DNA of 64,000 nucleotides from Escallonia rubra (lineage: Eukaryota; Streptophyta; Magnoliopsida; Escalloniales; Escalloniaceae), in NCBI GenBank assembly GCA_033065855.1, contig JAVXUO010000828.1, positions 1 to 64,000 of the forward strand, in the 5' to 3' direction. Below the pieces are notes generated by a model. It was not told where the DNA came from. It worked only from the letters and a program-made list of their open reading frames with translations, and made no database searches. The first letter of the stretch is position 1. Every line of letters begins with the position of its first letter. A program made the translations under genes and the position numbers. This document shows positions 11,847 to 24,400 of the stretch, one piece after another.

Positions 11847-12162
11847 GGCCCCGTACGTTTACCATATTCGTTTTCTGTTTTTAGCAATGATGATGAAAAA
11901 GATTCTTTTTTTGCGTACTTTTACCATTTTCTGTTTTCATTTTGGATAAAATTACTCAAATAGTAACAAAAAACTGAAAACACCTAAAATGTGTTTTCAG
12001 CTGTTTTTCACTCAAACTTAACCCAATATAAGAAAAAATAGCTAATTTTTTTTTTTGAAAATGGTAAAAGTACATGAACATGTTTTCAAACTGAATATGA
12101 AAATCGTGAAAATAAAAACAGAAAATGAAAACAGAAAACAAATATGGTAAGCGTACAGGGCC
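11847..12162. mobile_element. MITE, copy B, inserted in the LINE
   Basis: Ends GGCCCCGTACGTTTACCATA and, reverse-complemented, GGCCCTGTACGCTTACCATA form terminal inverted repeats of about 35 bp. It interrupts the LINE frame between IWKLPIPEKL and LWQFLHQRLLV. It is the inverted counterpart of copy A at 8546-8847. It has no coding capacity. Confidence 0.78.
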
Positions 12163-13674
12163 TCTTTGGCAATTTTTGCACCAAAGACTCCTAGTTTCCT
12201 TTAACCTTCTTCTAAGGAATATGTTAGGTCTCTAATTTGTGCCCTCTCTATTCTTTGTCAATGGAAACCCAAAACCCTCTTTTTTCCTGAAATGTGTTTG
12301 CGTTCAAAGAGTTTGAAGTTACCATTTTGACCTTGGTGTGATTCCTGCCGAGACTTCAGCTATTAATTGGGTTGTCCTTTTTCTTTCTCGACTGCTATTT
12401 TGCAATAGCGTTGGCCTTGCTTCTGTAGTAGACATTGTTACATTGCTTTGGACTATCTGAAGTGGCTGGAATGAGGTTATATTCCGTAATGGGAATCCTA
12501 CACAACAAGCGATCTAGCTCAAATTAAGAATTTGTGAGCAGCATCAAAGACACTCCGTACTTCCAACAGGGTTGTTTGAAAATTAATTCGAAACAACCTT
12601 CCTATCTGCGAAGTTCGGTGCATCTAGATCATTTTTACTACCCATTATTGCCATTGTGGGTTTCAAGTCAATGTGATTGTTCCATTCCGCCTAAAACTGT
12701 ATTCAGTGCTATTTCTATCAGTCCGTCCATACTTAGTAGTAGTGATTCCGAACATCAGGCTTTTACCTCGTCATTACCTGTCTCTTTGCGATTTGGTATC
12801 GGAATGATGGTCTTTATCTCGGCATGGGTTCTGTCTCAAGCTTATGCAGATATTATCTGCTCAACTAGTGCCATTAATGCGTCAATTGCAACGGTGTTAT
12901 TAGCCTTAGATTGGTTAGCGCAACATCTATGCTTTCACCTAATTTTCCTGCTTGTTGAGATGCATTTGCTTTTGTAGATGTACATAATCGCTGAACATAG
13001 TGTATCTGTCCAACATCTTTTGTGTTGTATAGCTAACTATAGACGGAAGGTGCATTCCTTGCATATTACCCAAAGGCACTGGACGTGTTTTGCAACTTTG
13101 CTCGGCAATAACATTTTTTAGTTCCAACTCTGGTCACAGACCGAAACAGGAATGGCTCGGGGCAGCTTGTTCTTCCTCCCAGACTGCAGCGGTGCCTTAG
13201 TGGTGTTATGTCACTCAGCTTTCATATTGTTCTATAGTTTCCCTTCTGCAATACATTCTTTTCGGTTGTCTTCATCATGTAAATATGGTTGCGATCTGGT
13301 TGTATCCGTTTTGAATTTGACATATATTCTTAGAATTTCCTTAATAAAAAAAAGAAAAGAAGAGTTACTTTTACTCTCAGACCAAAACTATACACCGTTT
13401 TACGGAAGCCAAACAGGCTTCGACATAAAGTAGTATTACTGGTTACGTCCTTGACCGGTACCAGAACGTCATTGTGAAGGGTGTCTTGTCCAGATCGCGT
13501 TCTTAGAAGACACCTCGATACACATGAACTTCCAACGCCAAGAACAATCTGTACTGTACTATACAAGTCCCCGAACATCCATTATAAGCTCTGTTTCCGT
13601 TTAACTGTTTGTCATACTCATATATATACATTTAATTTGTTTCTTGCGATAAAGGGAAGTGGGTAAAGTGCTCG

Positions 13675-16600
13675 ATGAATACGTCGCAATTCATGGACAA
13701 GCAGATCATGGATCTATCCAATTCCACCAAGAACGAATTCGTCGATCTCATCGACCCTCAGGAGGGCCTCAAGAATGACGATATTGTCCCCAGCTACGAT
13801 TTTCAGCCCATCCGTCCCGCCTCCGCCGGAACACCGCGTCAACCATCGGGCTTCGATTCGGCCCATGCTGGCGGGCCTAGGGTTTGGACCTCGGCTGATT
13901 CCAAAGTCTATCCCGGCATCAGAGTATGATCTATCTTTAATAGAATAATAATAATCCTCATCAGTTCTGTTTCATAATTTTTGTCCTTTTTGTCTTTCTT
14001 GTGAATTCCTAGAATACAATTCGATCATGTATTGAGTTCAATGTGATGTTTGTACGAAGTTTAAGCGAAAAGGCAAAGGGGACAAAAGTTACGAAGGGGA
14101 TTAGTAATAGGCTTTGAACATGTAACATATTGACACTTTGTTTCGATACCATTTTCGTATTTCTGAATTTGTTGAAAAGAATTCATTCTGAGAAGTTGGC
14201 AAATTTAAGTTTTAACATTTAAATAAACTTGTGTTTGGATATCAGATTGAAATAACCACCTATCCATCTTTGCACAAACCTCACCCTCCCCATTTGTTTA
14301 CCTTCTGTACAATCACCACCCATATGCAAAACACTTGCGCCATTATTTCTCACTTGCATGCGACCCCCCACCCAGACCCCCACTTGCCCCTTCATCACAA
14401 CTTCCTTCCACAATCCCCATTCTCTTATTCCTATCTTCACAGAACCCCTTTCAAATGCAACACAATTCCTAATGGAACGAGGATGTCATGCTAGGTAGCA
14501 CGGACACGGACACCGACCGGGACACCGGACACCGCAACTTTAAAAAAATCAGATTTTGGACACCGCAGGACACTGCTGAATATATATATAGCAACTAAAT
14601 TTCGTTCAAAATGGATAAGAAAGAAAGCAAGTAACATGAAATAGTCTCAACAGTAACAAGAAAAAAGGTCGGCAACAAGAAAACAATTGAATGTCTCAAC
14701 AGTACCAGATTAGAGTCTCAACAATAACAAGAGAGAAAGAAAAAAGACATGAGACCAAAGGCATGAATGAGGGTAGTCAGATGGTCTGTAAATGAGGTCG
14801 GAGATGTTAACCTATCTTACTCTAGACTGGCAAGCTTGGATGCTTTAGGCAACAAAAAGAAGGAAAATACAGAGAGATGAGAGAGAAAGAAGAAGGTACC
14901 TTTTGTTTGGTCGATTTGATTAGGGTTTGGCCTAAAAGTTCATTTCTAAAAAACCCCAGATTTATCCCTCAAATAAATTTGAAATATTGTATTTTGGCCC
15001 CATACGTGTGGACACTTCTTCACAAGGTGTCCGACATTTCTTCAAGAGGTGTCCAACATGGTGTCCGGTAATTAAAAAATAAATAAATAAATTCGGACAC
15101 CGCTGAGCGGTGTCGGACACATGTCCGGAGGTGTCGGTGAGCGTCGGACACCATACCTCGTCCTATAAGAGGTGTCGGTGCTTCCTAGATGTCATGTTTC
15201 TCTTCAATTGGGCTTGGGGTCCTTTTCATCCACACACATGGCCTGAAACATCAAATGATCCAGTTTTTCTGGAGAAGCTGCCAATTAGCTCCTTCAGGGT
15301 TTTTGGCCAAGTAGAATTTTATTTGGTTGAAAATTTTTCAGAAAAGAAAAAAAAATATTTGGTCAAAAATAGGTTTCCATCGATAAGTCGGAAGAGTGCA
15401 ATAGTTTTTTCTTTTCTGGTAAGGAGGTTTATCTAATTACAGATGCATTTTGAACCTTTGATGCTTATAAGTTGCCCATGTGAAGTAAAGCAATTCCACT
15501 TCAAATTTAAGCAACGTTTGATTTATGTTACAATTAGCAAAACTCATATTTTTGCTGGTACAATAATGAAATATACGTTGATTTTTGCTTCCTTTGATGG
15601 ATCAGAAACCTTGTTGAGAACATGTAGCAGAAAATATCATTAACTAATTAAATGCCACATTAAAATTTTCGGAAACTCTTCTATGCTATATGAATACCAT
15701 TTTCCATACATCTAAAGTCAGAATGAGTGGGATGAGTTTCAACAACATTATGCGTACAGTTGGTAAATAGAGATTGAGTTTGGTGTTTTTGAAAACTTAA
15801 TCTGAAAATGGTAAGCAAACAAGGAAAATTTTAAATCATGACCGTGAAAAGAGAGAAAATGGTAACCAAACGTAGTGTGAGTTCACTGCTTTTGACCTAG
15901 TTTAACTTTGTCAAAGATTACTTATTTGACCAGTAATTACTGTTTGACTTCATGTCGGTTTTCCTATTCGTATTATATGCTAGAAGTTTGCAAAATAGAG
16001 CGATAAGAAATGTGCAAATGGAGCTGAGTGAGAATTTGTTGGTCGTAGTCGATAAATTGCGTAGATGGTGTACAGTTGGTAACTTGTGTCTACGTGTGTG
16101 TGTGCATGTGGGACTTTGCTGCGTCATAGTGAGAAACTTGAGCTAGGGTTGCGTGTCCCTTCTTGTATGACCAATTTGAACCAGAACCAAATTCTAAATA
16201 CCTAGTCATCCATGGCAGCTTTGTTCAAGAGCAGCTCCCTTGCTGGACATAATTCGGCGGATAACTTACAAATCTGTCCAGGTTAGCTAAACCCAAAGGC
16301 TAAAACTCTAAGTTCAGTACTTCTCCTTAATTCTTAGGCTTTGCGGTCGTAGAGGTCTAGAAAGTTTTTAACTGATTTGGAATGCACGGGAAATTTGCGG
16401 CAGCAAGTATATATGTAAAGGTTTCAGTGCCGGAAGGTGTAGGAATGGGTTTGGCCTAGTTGTGATCCCAAGGTATTTTGAAATAGTTTTCATGTCCCAC
16501 ATGTTTCAGGTCAATCTTTGCAATGTAAATGCATCTGTTCTCTATTCTTGAAACTAAAAGCACTAGAGACAGAAATGAAATGAAATAATCTTATTGCAGC

Positions 16601-19600
16601 AATTGGCAATGGTCTCTTACAGTTTTATCGTGTTCTTGATTGTTGTTATGTTGAAAACCTATTGCAGAGAAAGGGGTTTTAGGGCTTCAAGAGTGGTAAA
16701 GTGGTGATTGGGAAAAAAGAAGCCTCGTGAAACTACGATTTAAAACAGGATGCTTATTCAATTTTCCCCCCTCCCAAAGTCTGGATCCCGGGACTCTCTT
16801 TTGCGCAAAATAAGTGGGTTCAGGTCTAACATCACACTGACTTCTAATTCCCCTTACTACCTTTTGTATTGTCCTTGATGTAGCATGCGTTATGTATATT
16901 TTCAATTGATGAGATGATTGCTTGAAGCACCTTATGCTCTAAATATCTTTCGCGCATTTCATAAATTCCCAGTAATTGACTAGTTTGTTAATTGTGCATT
17001 CAAGTGATAGTGTTTGATCTGTTGTTTATGCCATGTACAGAATTATGGTTCTCTTGATTCCACTGAACCTGGGAGGGTCATTTTAGAGAAGGATCGTAGT
17101 GCCTATGATGCGGCTTTGGTTTCTGAGATTGATAAAACAGTGAAGAAACATGCTGATAACCTATTACACGTATTAGAGGGTGTCAGTGCACGGCTATCAC
17201 AGCTGGAGAGTAGAAGTCGCCAGATTGAGAACTCTGTGGATGACTTGAAGTTATCTATTGGGAGCAATCATGGAAGCACTGATGGGAAAATGAGGCAACT
17301 GGAGATTATTCTTCGAGAGGTATCTTCTTTCTACACTAGCCTTCATACTTATTTTGCGTGATGTTTAATAGATGCAGACATTGAATAGATGCTGTTTGCA
17401 AAGACCACATGGCTATAGATATTTTTTGTAAGACAAATATACCTCTGATTCAGTTCTACAAACAATTTCGAGGACACTGTTGGTTGACACTTACCTCAAC
17501 ATGTGTGAGCTTTACTGCGTTTACCATCAGTTGGGGGTGGAGTGGAACTGAGCTTGAGCTCTGGCTAATTGAAGCACATGCCTCCTGAATGAGTTAAGAT
17601 AGTACAATCCTGAAAAGTCAGAAGTTTAGACTGAATTTGAGGTAAGGTAACTCCCAAATGAGAAGAAGAGTGGGAGAAATTACATTTTGTTTCAAAATGA
17701 ATTGGAGGCTTATATATTCTGGAACAAAAGGATATGAGGAGGCGAGGAATTATGTGGAGTAATTGTTGTTGAAGGGTTTTCCACACTTTTCAATGTTACA
17801 TCATACATGTCTTGTTAAGGGCTTTTGTAATGTTCCCATGCTGGTAAGATCCAGGAAGCGCTCAGAATGCTAAGCACAGGATTGCTTCCCATATTGACAT
17901 TTGGGTTGAAATAGTAATTAGGATGTGTGAGGTGCTGGATATTGTGAGAATGAAGAACTTCCCTGAAAGGTGGAGACAAAGGAAGGTCTGACTGTTGTGA
18001 TCTGGTCAATTGATCAATCCTTGATCCTGTTGTTCCTTGTTGCTCATATCATGGTTTGAGTACTCATGATTCCGTGCCGATTGGTTGTCACATTACAAGT
18101 GTACTTGTTTGCAACACTTCTTCTGGTTCAGTGTTAATAAATTAGATGATCTAGTTGTAGTATATTACATGTAAGGTATTCCCCTGGTTGGAGAGAGGGT
18201 TGGAGGGAGGGAGGGACAATTAATTACCCTGGTTGGCTCATGAGGACCAATTGTAGCGGTCGTGGCTACATTGAACACTATTTTTTCCAGGGCTTTTTCG
18301 TGGCACAAACCAGATGGGAACCTGGGTTATCTGAAAGCTTCTGGTGAACCAAGTGTAATGTCCGGCACCAGAGAAGCATTGGAACGAAGGACATGAAAAA
18401 TGAGGCCTTCTTCTGAATAGCTTACGAGGTTGAGGCCAGCACTAAAGTACGACGGCTTACGGAAGGGCATGGATCTCGTGCCCTTGTCAAGGGTTGGACT
18501 TTTGGTGATCTGGCAGTTTTCAGAAGATATGATTTGAGATTGAACTAAGATCACCAAGCTGCACAAAGCTAGTAAAATTCTTAAAGGAGATAAGAGCGTT
18601 CACTTTGATGAGCTTGCTTTCTAGCTACTCTACGCGTCTTCAACTTTAAGAGGAAGGAAGGGGGTGAGGTGGGTTTCAAATTTGAAATTCCCTGTCAGAG
18701 CTGTATTAAAATTTTATTCCAAGCATAGGCTTAGATTTCATGCTGTGCGTCTCTCTTTTAATCTGTGATTTCCTTTGGTTTTCTTGAACAATGCAGGTGC
18801 AAACTGGGGTACAAGCCGTAATGGATAAGCAGGAAGTGGAGGCCGAGCTGCAGCTTTGCAAGCTGCAAGTTTCAAAGGTGGAGCATCAATCGGAAACCCA
18901 AAACACCCTGTATATGGAACCTGTGCAGCCTGTAGCGTCTGCTCCTCAGCTATCTCACCACCAGCTTCCCCCTGTTGCTCTCATACAACCACATTCGACC
19001 CTCCCTCCACCCCCTCCCCAGCAGATTCTGCCACCTTCGGTTCAGCTTCCAAACCAGTTCTCTCACCACCAGATTCCTCCTGTGCCTCAGCGTGACTCTT
19101 ATTATCCACCTCCTGGTCAAACCCCAGAGGCACCAAATCAGCAATACCAACAGCTGCCTCCCCAGCAGATGCAGCCACCTCCCCCAGGTCCACCACAGCA
19201 ACAGTATCAGCTACCCCCTGCCCCACAATTTGCCCCTCCGCCACCTCAGCAACACTCATCTATCTCAGCTGTTAATCCCCCTCAACCTCCATCAGGTCAC
19301 CATCGTGAAGAAACACCTTATATTCCATCTCACAATTATCCACCAAGCATGCGTCAACCTCCATCTGTTCCAACTAGTGGAGCCCCTCCTTCGCAACAGT
19401 TTTATGGAAGTCAACCTCACGCATATGAACCACCATCTAGTAGGGCGACTTCAGGAATTTCTACTGCTTATGGCTCATCATCTGGGACTGGTGAACCATT
19501 TCCTTACAGTGGATCTCCTCCTCAGTACGGCAGCGGCTCCCCAATGAAATCACAGCAACTTGCATCTGGCATGGGCCAGAGCGGTGGAAGCGGTTATCCA

Positions 19601-19867
19601 CAGCTCCCTACAGCAAGAATATTACCGCATGCGATACCTACTGCTTCTGGAGTTGGTGGTGGATCCGGTTCTGCTGGTACAGGAAACAGGGTTCCCATCG
19701 ATGATGTTGTGGACAGAGTAACCAACATGGGATTCCCGAGAGACCAGGTAAGAGCCATGGTGCGGAAGTTAACAGAGAATGGACAGTCGGTTGACTTGAA
19801 CGTGGTTTTGGACAAGTTGATGAATGACGGGGAAGGCAATCCCCAGAGGGGTTGGTTCGGTCGGTAG
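13675..19867 (+). CDS. DUF1421 protein, FLOE family (prion-like hydration sensor homologue)
   Basis: Coding exons: 13675-13923, 17041-17319 and 18797-19867; all phase 0, total 532 aa. Introns are 3117 and 1477 bp. The N-terminus (MNTSQFMDKQIMDL, then IVPSYDFQPIRP near residue 45) is the typical head of the larger DUF1421 proteins. Exon 2 encodes a predicted coiled coil (KKHADNLLHVLEGVSARLSQLESR) that continues into exon 3 (MDKQEVEAELQLCKLQ). Residues about 210-450 are low-complexity, rich in Pro, Gln, Ser, Tyr and His. The C-terminal DUF1421/UBA-like domain starts near residue 474 (VPIDDVVDRVTNMGFPRDQV). Arabidopsis FLOE1 phase-separates on hydration and controls germination. This N-terminus is closer to the FLOE2/FLOE3 branch, an inference from memory. 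Biochemical function here is not shown by sequence. Confidence 0.92.
14491..15188. mobile_element. hAT-like non-autonomous element in FLOE intron 1
   Basis: The left end CTAGGTAGCACGGACACGGA matches the reverse-complemented right end CTAGGAAGCACCGACACC. The 8-bp direct repeat ATGTCATG flanks it exactly (14483-14490 and 15189-15196), the size typical of hAT insertions. Subterminal regions are packed with GGACACCG/CGGTGTCC motifs in both orientations, typical of transposase-binding arrays. There is no transposase. It lies inside a 3.1-kb intron, so it is transcribed with the host gene. Confidence 0.87.
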
Positions 19868-21425
19868 CATGCTTCTCTTTCTCATGATTATGTACAGAGG
19901 TTTGAATTACTTATCCCTGTGGATAACTTCACCGAGAGAACATTTGTTTTTTGCTGTATTTCTTTTACTTATTCCGGAACCATAACTCTTGCCTATCTAT
20001 TAGTGGTTTTTGGGCTTTTCCCTTTTTTGTTTGTAGTTTGTTGACATAATAATCGGAATATCTTCAGATGTTTTTATCCATTGAAATTCTATATACATTG
20101 ACTATTTTGTTGCTGAAGTAATCAACATGCTTAGTTCGATATCCAGCAGGCATGCGTTGGGTGAACCGGAGAATATCGGGTCCCATTTCTCCTAGGCTGT
20201 ACGTAGATAACTGAATTTTTGCCGTTTGAAAACCCAAGTCATTTATATTTTGGTCTAGAAGTTGAAACTTGGGAGTGTTAATCTTGCGGAACTGACTTTG
20301 ACCATTCGCTTGTGGTCCATAACGCGGTTTGGTCAGTTTGGCATTGCTTGTGGACCATTATGTGTTTGACTAGTAACTTCATGCTGGCAATTTCTAGGAC
20401 TTGCTATTTCAACTTGGATTAGTTGTATTGTTCTTCACTGCACTTGCTTAATTTTACGTGAAAGAATCACGAAGTCACATAAGCGGTTCAGTGTGCCGAA
20501 TCTTAGTCTTGTACCAGGAAATGTAGCATTAGGTAGGAGAGATGTCATACGTGACTCGGGGTCATGTGCACTTCTACATTTCAATCGGCCCTTGGGAGCT
20601 CCCATCCTGATTCCGATGAACTCTTCTGCCTCAGCTCGTGCTTCCTGATAAACTGAAAAGCATACAGCTAACTATACATTACACGATTTGAGTAGGCTCC
20701 TCCTCTTTCGTTCCATGTCTCTAGTGGGTTTTAATGACTACCTGATCCACGGGTCTAAATAAAGTTTTACTGGTAACTTGCAAGGAGCTATACCATGTTA
20801 CAAGTTGCTATTTTGCGTGTATATTGTGATATGCCGTTCATTATGACTTTTTGTGAGATTCTTACTTGATAGGGTAATATTTTGCGTGTATATTATGCTT
20901 CGCTCTTGTTTAGAAAATTATGGTCAATGCGCTCGATATATGCGACTACAACTTATTAGTGAAGCATTTTTCTACCCGAGTATCCAAGTTAAGCTAGCTG
21001 CTCGGACCTCACTATTTGGGCCTCTTCTGCTGCTACTACTACCGGGGAAGGATGTTCCGTTTCATTACCATGAAGGGTTCATTTTTTGGCAGTCCCTGAT
21101 TTCACAGCTTCGTTCATGAAGCCTTGTGTTTTGTCAATCAAGTGTATCTTACTCACCATATTGACCTAAATACTCAGAGGAGCCTAATTCAATCTGTAGT
21201 GTGTTGCATAGGCAGTGAAACTCTGCGGATCGGAAATAATGAAAACCAAATTGACCAAAGACTAGCCCTGTAAGAGAGTTAACTCTGCTACGATTTACCA
21301 AGCTTCTATGCTAATGGAGCTTTCCTTGCATGAAATGGCAAACTACAAGCCAAATAGAGTAGTATCTGTAAGGTTCATTGCCAACCCAACCGATATGGGT
21401 ACAATTTTCCTTTACTGATACAAAC
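19868..21425. other. Intergenic between convergent 3' ends of FLOE and RST1
   Basis: Holds the 3'UTR regions of both genes. Only short random open frames are present and no conserved family was seen. Confidence 0.5.
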
Positions 21426-24400
21426 CTAGGGGAGGATCATGTTGGCAAGCATCAGCTGTTTCTCTAGGGGAAGGAAATCATTCAATGAAACACAGGCATG
21501 ATGCATCACCCGCAAAAGAAAAACAGCCGTATCATCCTCACTCCTGTCAATTGATTGTGGGTTAGAACAATCCTCCTCTCTCCCCCGATGTGTGATCCAA
21601 GAATGAATACGTTCCGTGGATGTCCACAGATGCAAAACAACAGATTCCGCTACCGTTTCCCAACTGGTGTCCGACAAAAGAGATGCAAGGGTGACTGGTA
21701 GGTCACTCAACACAAAAGTTTGGTCCACAATCAGAAGAGGCATATATTTGGAGAAGCTACCAGAAAGCAGACCAAGAAATCGAAGAGCCTGCATGGGAAG
21801 CAATGACAATATAGTAAGCATAAATAATCACCTGTGTCATACACCAAACTGCGGACAATAACAGGTATATCTCATTAGCTTCTGGTCATGAAAATCAATT
21901 TAAGTAGCAAATATAATAGACTTTGAAATGGGCCATCTGAAGTACTATGGTTATTAGCTGTTCCTCCTCCTATTTTCTAGGACGGCAACTTATTCATTTC
22001 CGATCACTGGATTTCTGAAATAAACACCACGCCAAATTATTAATTCTGTAGGGTGAGAACTCCCACGAACCCAACATGCACCCAAGATTTGGGTTTTCCT
22101 ACTAATCCTGTCAATTTTCTCATGACTTAGTACATAGAAGTGGTACCAGGTTGGCCCCTCAGCTGAAGCATGTCTAGTACTCTAGTTTCATCAAACCTCT
22201 CAATTTTCTAATGACTTTGTACATAGAAATGGTTCCAGGTTGGACCCTCAGCTGAAGCATGTCTAGTGCTCCAGTTGGCGTAGACGGAGATGCAGCAGCA
22301 TACACGAGCCCAGTTCCCAAACCACCTTACACTACCATGCAAGGATGCAACTGTGCTAAGGAATACTCATTCTCTTTCCTACTGCAATAGTTCCAAACCT
22401 AAGGGAGTAATACCAACCGTAGAAGGATAACTAGTCACACAACTGATTTCCACTGTATCAACAAGCCACTGCCTTTTGGCGCTTCCCTCAGCAGATTGCA
22501 GAGTTGCTGCAACATCTACCAAAACATCCCAAATAGCTGCATAAATAGAAGGCTACAGTTAGCTCCAGAAGCAAAGTTTCGTCCGGAGAGGCTTACAGTT
22601 GAACAACCTCGGAGTTCAATGAGTAGTATATTTTATGCCCAAGTGCCAAATTGGTTACTCTTTGACGAACTGACCTTGTGATCTACTGTTCAACATATAT
22701 GCTTTCAGTTTCCCCAGCTCGCTCAATGGGATAGAACCAATGTTAACTAGCCTGGCTTTGGCTTGAATCTTCTTCTTTACCTCAAGAACGAGGGATTCCT
22801 CATTCGTAAATTCCACTTCGAAAACCTGCATATGCACGGGTCAGTTAAAGTAAATGAACTACCTCAAGGCTCATAATCACTTAGATATAAAATGCCTTGC
22901 AACCACACTCATCACGCATGACAAAAGACTATCTAACTTATATTCCTATGATTAGGCGGCATCAACTAAATTCCAATACACTCAAAACAATTTCCTTACT
23001 GAATATACAACTCGCTTATTATACAAAAACAACAATTATTTGCAAAGAGCAAAGCTAAATCGCAATTATGCGCAGGTATATAATGTCAATAAAAAAAATA
23101 TAGTGAAAGGAATTTTGAGTACCTGCAGAAGAACCAATAACCAGTCCTGACGAGCCTTCCCGAGGCATCTAACTGCTTCAGACCATTCCTCCATAACATA
23201 CCCTTGATCCACTTCTAATAGAGCCTCTGAGCTTAAATTTGGCAATGTAGAAAAGAGAGCCTCCATGCACTTTTCCACATTCGATATGTACTCTTGTGAG
23301 TTAAGAGAAGCTTCATCCACACACATACAAAGACCCTTCCAGCATGAAACCCGTAATGAGCTTTTTTCTTCTGAGTTATAAGTTTGGTCAGAAGAAACTA
23401 ATGCATATGTGAAGTTAGTCACATCATCAAATAGTTTCTCAAGCCTGGAACCTGAGAATATCTTCATCAGGTCTGCCAGGTGAAAGAGCATACTTGACTG
23501 TAGATTCAGCTCAAGTGTCCTGAACCTTGGCAGATCAGATAGCTCATCGAGGAAGGTAAGGAGGGGATCAAATTTGTCGGCATGATTTATAGAGAACTGC
23601 AGACATTCAGCCCTGAGAACTCCTTTTGTGAAAGTTGAATCTGGTGGCAACAGTTCAGCAACTTGAACCTCAAATCTCATGCACCTTCTGATAATTGCAC
23701 CCCAATCTAATAGTGGTAATCTGGGAGCATGTGAAAGACACCGTAAAGCAGTTGCAACTGTGTTAACATGTGCTATGCTACCTGTCTGAGTATTGCAAAG
23801 CCAAATCAGAGTAATTATGATTTGAAGGGATAAGTCAATCAAAATAAAATTTAGGGTTTCCATCGCTTTCCACAAATAAAATCATAATTTCAACAGAAGC
23901 CATTGACTGAATTTTGGGGAGTCCCAGGGTAAAGAAATTCTTATTCCTTGGGACAAAACGAAAATGTTGAATTTTATGAGGCACTCGGAGCTCGACGAAG
24001 GTCAAGGCCTTACTCTATTCCTATGACGGAATAGAGGCCTTGGAAAAGAAGAAGAAAAAATCTTATAAAAAATTGTGAGCTCTTCGCTTCGGCAGCGAAG
24101 CGGCAGCGAAGGTCAAGGCCTTACTCTATTCCTATGAAGGAATTGAGGCCTTGGGGAGCTCGCCGCTCTTAGCTCTTAGCTCGCTTTTGGTAACATATAA
24201 AAGGTTAATAAAAAATCAGCAATGGGCTACTTTTCTCAAGCCCAAACATCTTATGTAACTCGGATTTCATATTTTTAAGGAGTCAGGTAAAAGATAAAAA
24301 ACAGAATCAGCCAAGGGACGGACAATGACTGACTAAAAAAGTTTAGCCCACGCTTGTGGTCATAACATAAACCTTCGTGCTTAAGAGGACGTTCCAAACG

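Larger units (their letters stand above)
9540..13350 (+). mobile_element. Degenerate non-LTR retrotransposon (LINE) remnant
   Basis: Fragments appear in the order expected for a plant LINE polyprotein: VALKLDMSKAFDRVNW (from 9550), [20 protein letters not shown] (about 9737), a broken catalytic box YAYD instead of YADD (9874-9885), WVTLCLLNKLGGLGFQNFKLL (ending just before 10401), then after an insertion FNQSLLVKQAWKFW (from about 11514), WVWWSLLVDQRALKHGIQW, IWKLPIPEKL, then after a second insertion LWQFLHQRLLV, WNEVIFRNGN, and an RNase H-like GIGMMVF..INASIATVLLALDWL (12800-12920). The 3' part ends in an A-rich run near 13350. Frameshifts and stops make it inactive. The 5' boundary is not resolved. 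Confidence 0.82.

Noticed and set aside
12534-12977. 147-codon frame resembling a small membrane protein
   Set aside because: It overlaps the RNase H portion of the decayed LINE. Hydrophobic stretches are a by-product of frame drift.
18975-19547. 190-codon plus-strand frame in FLOE exon 3
   Set aside because: It is a shifted frame of the Pro/Gln-rich repeats. The real frame continues to the conserved DUF1421 end.
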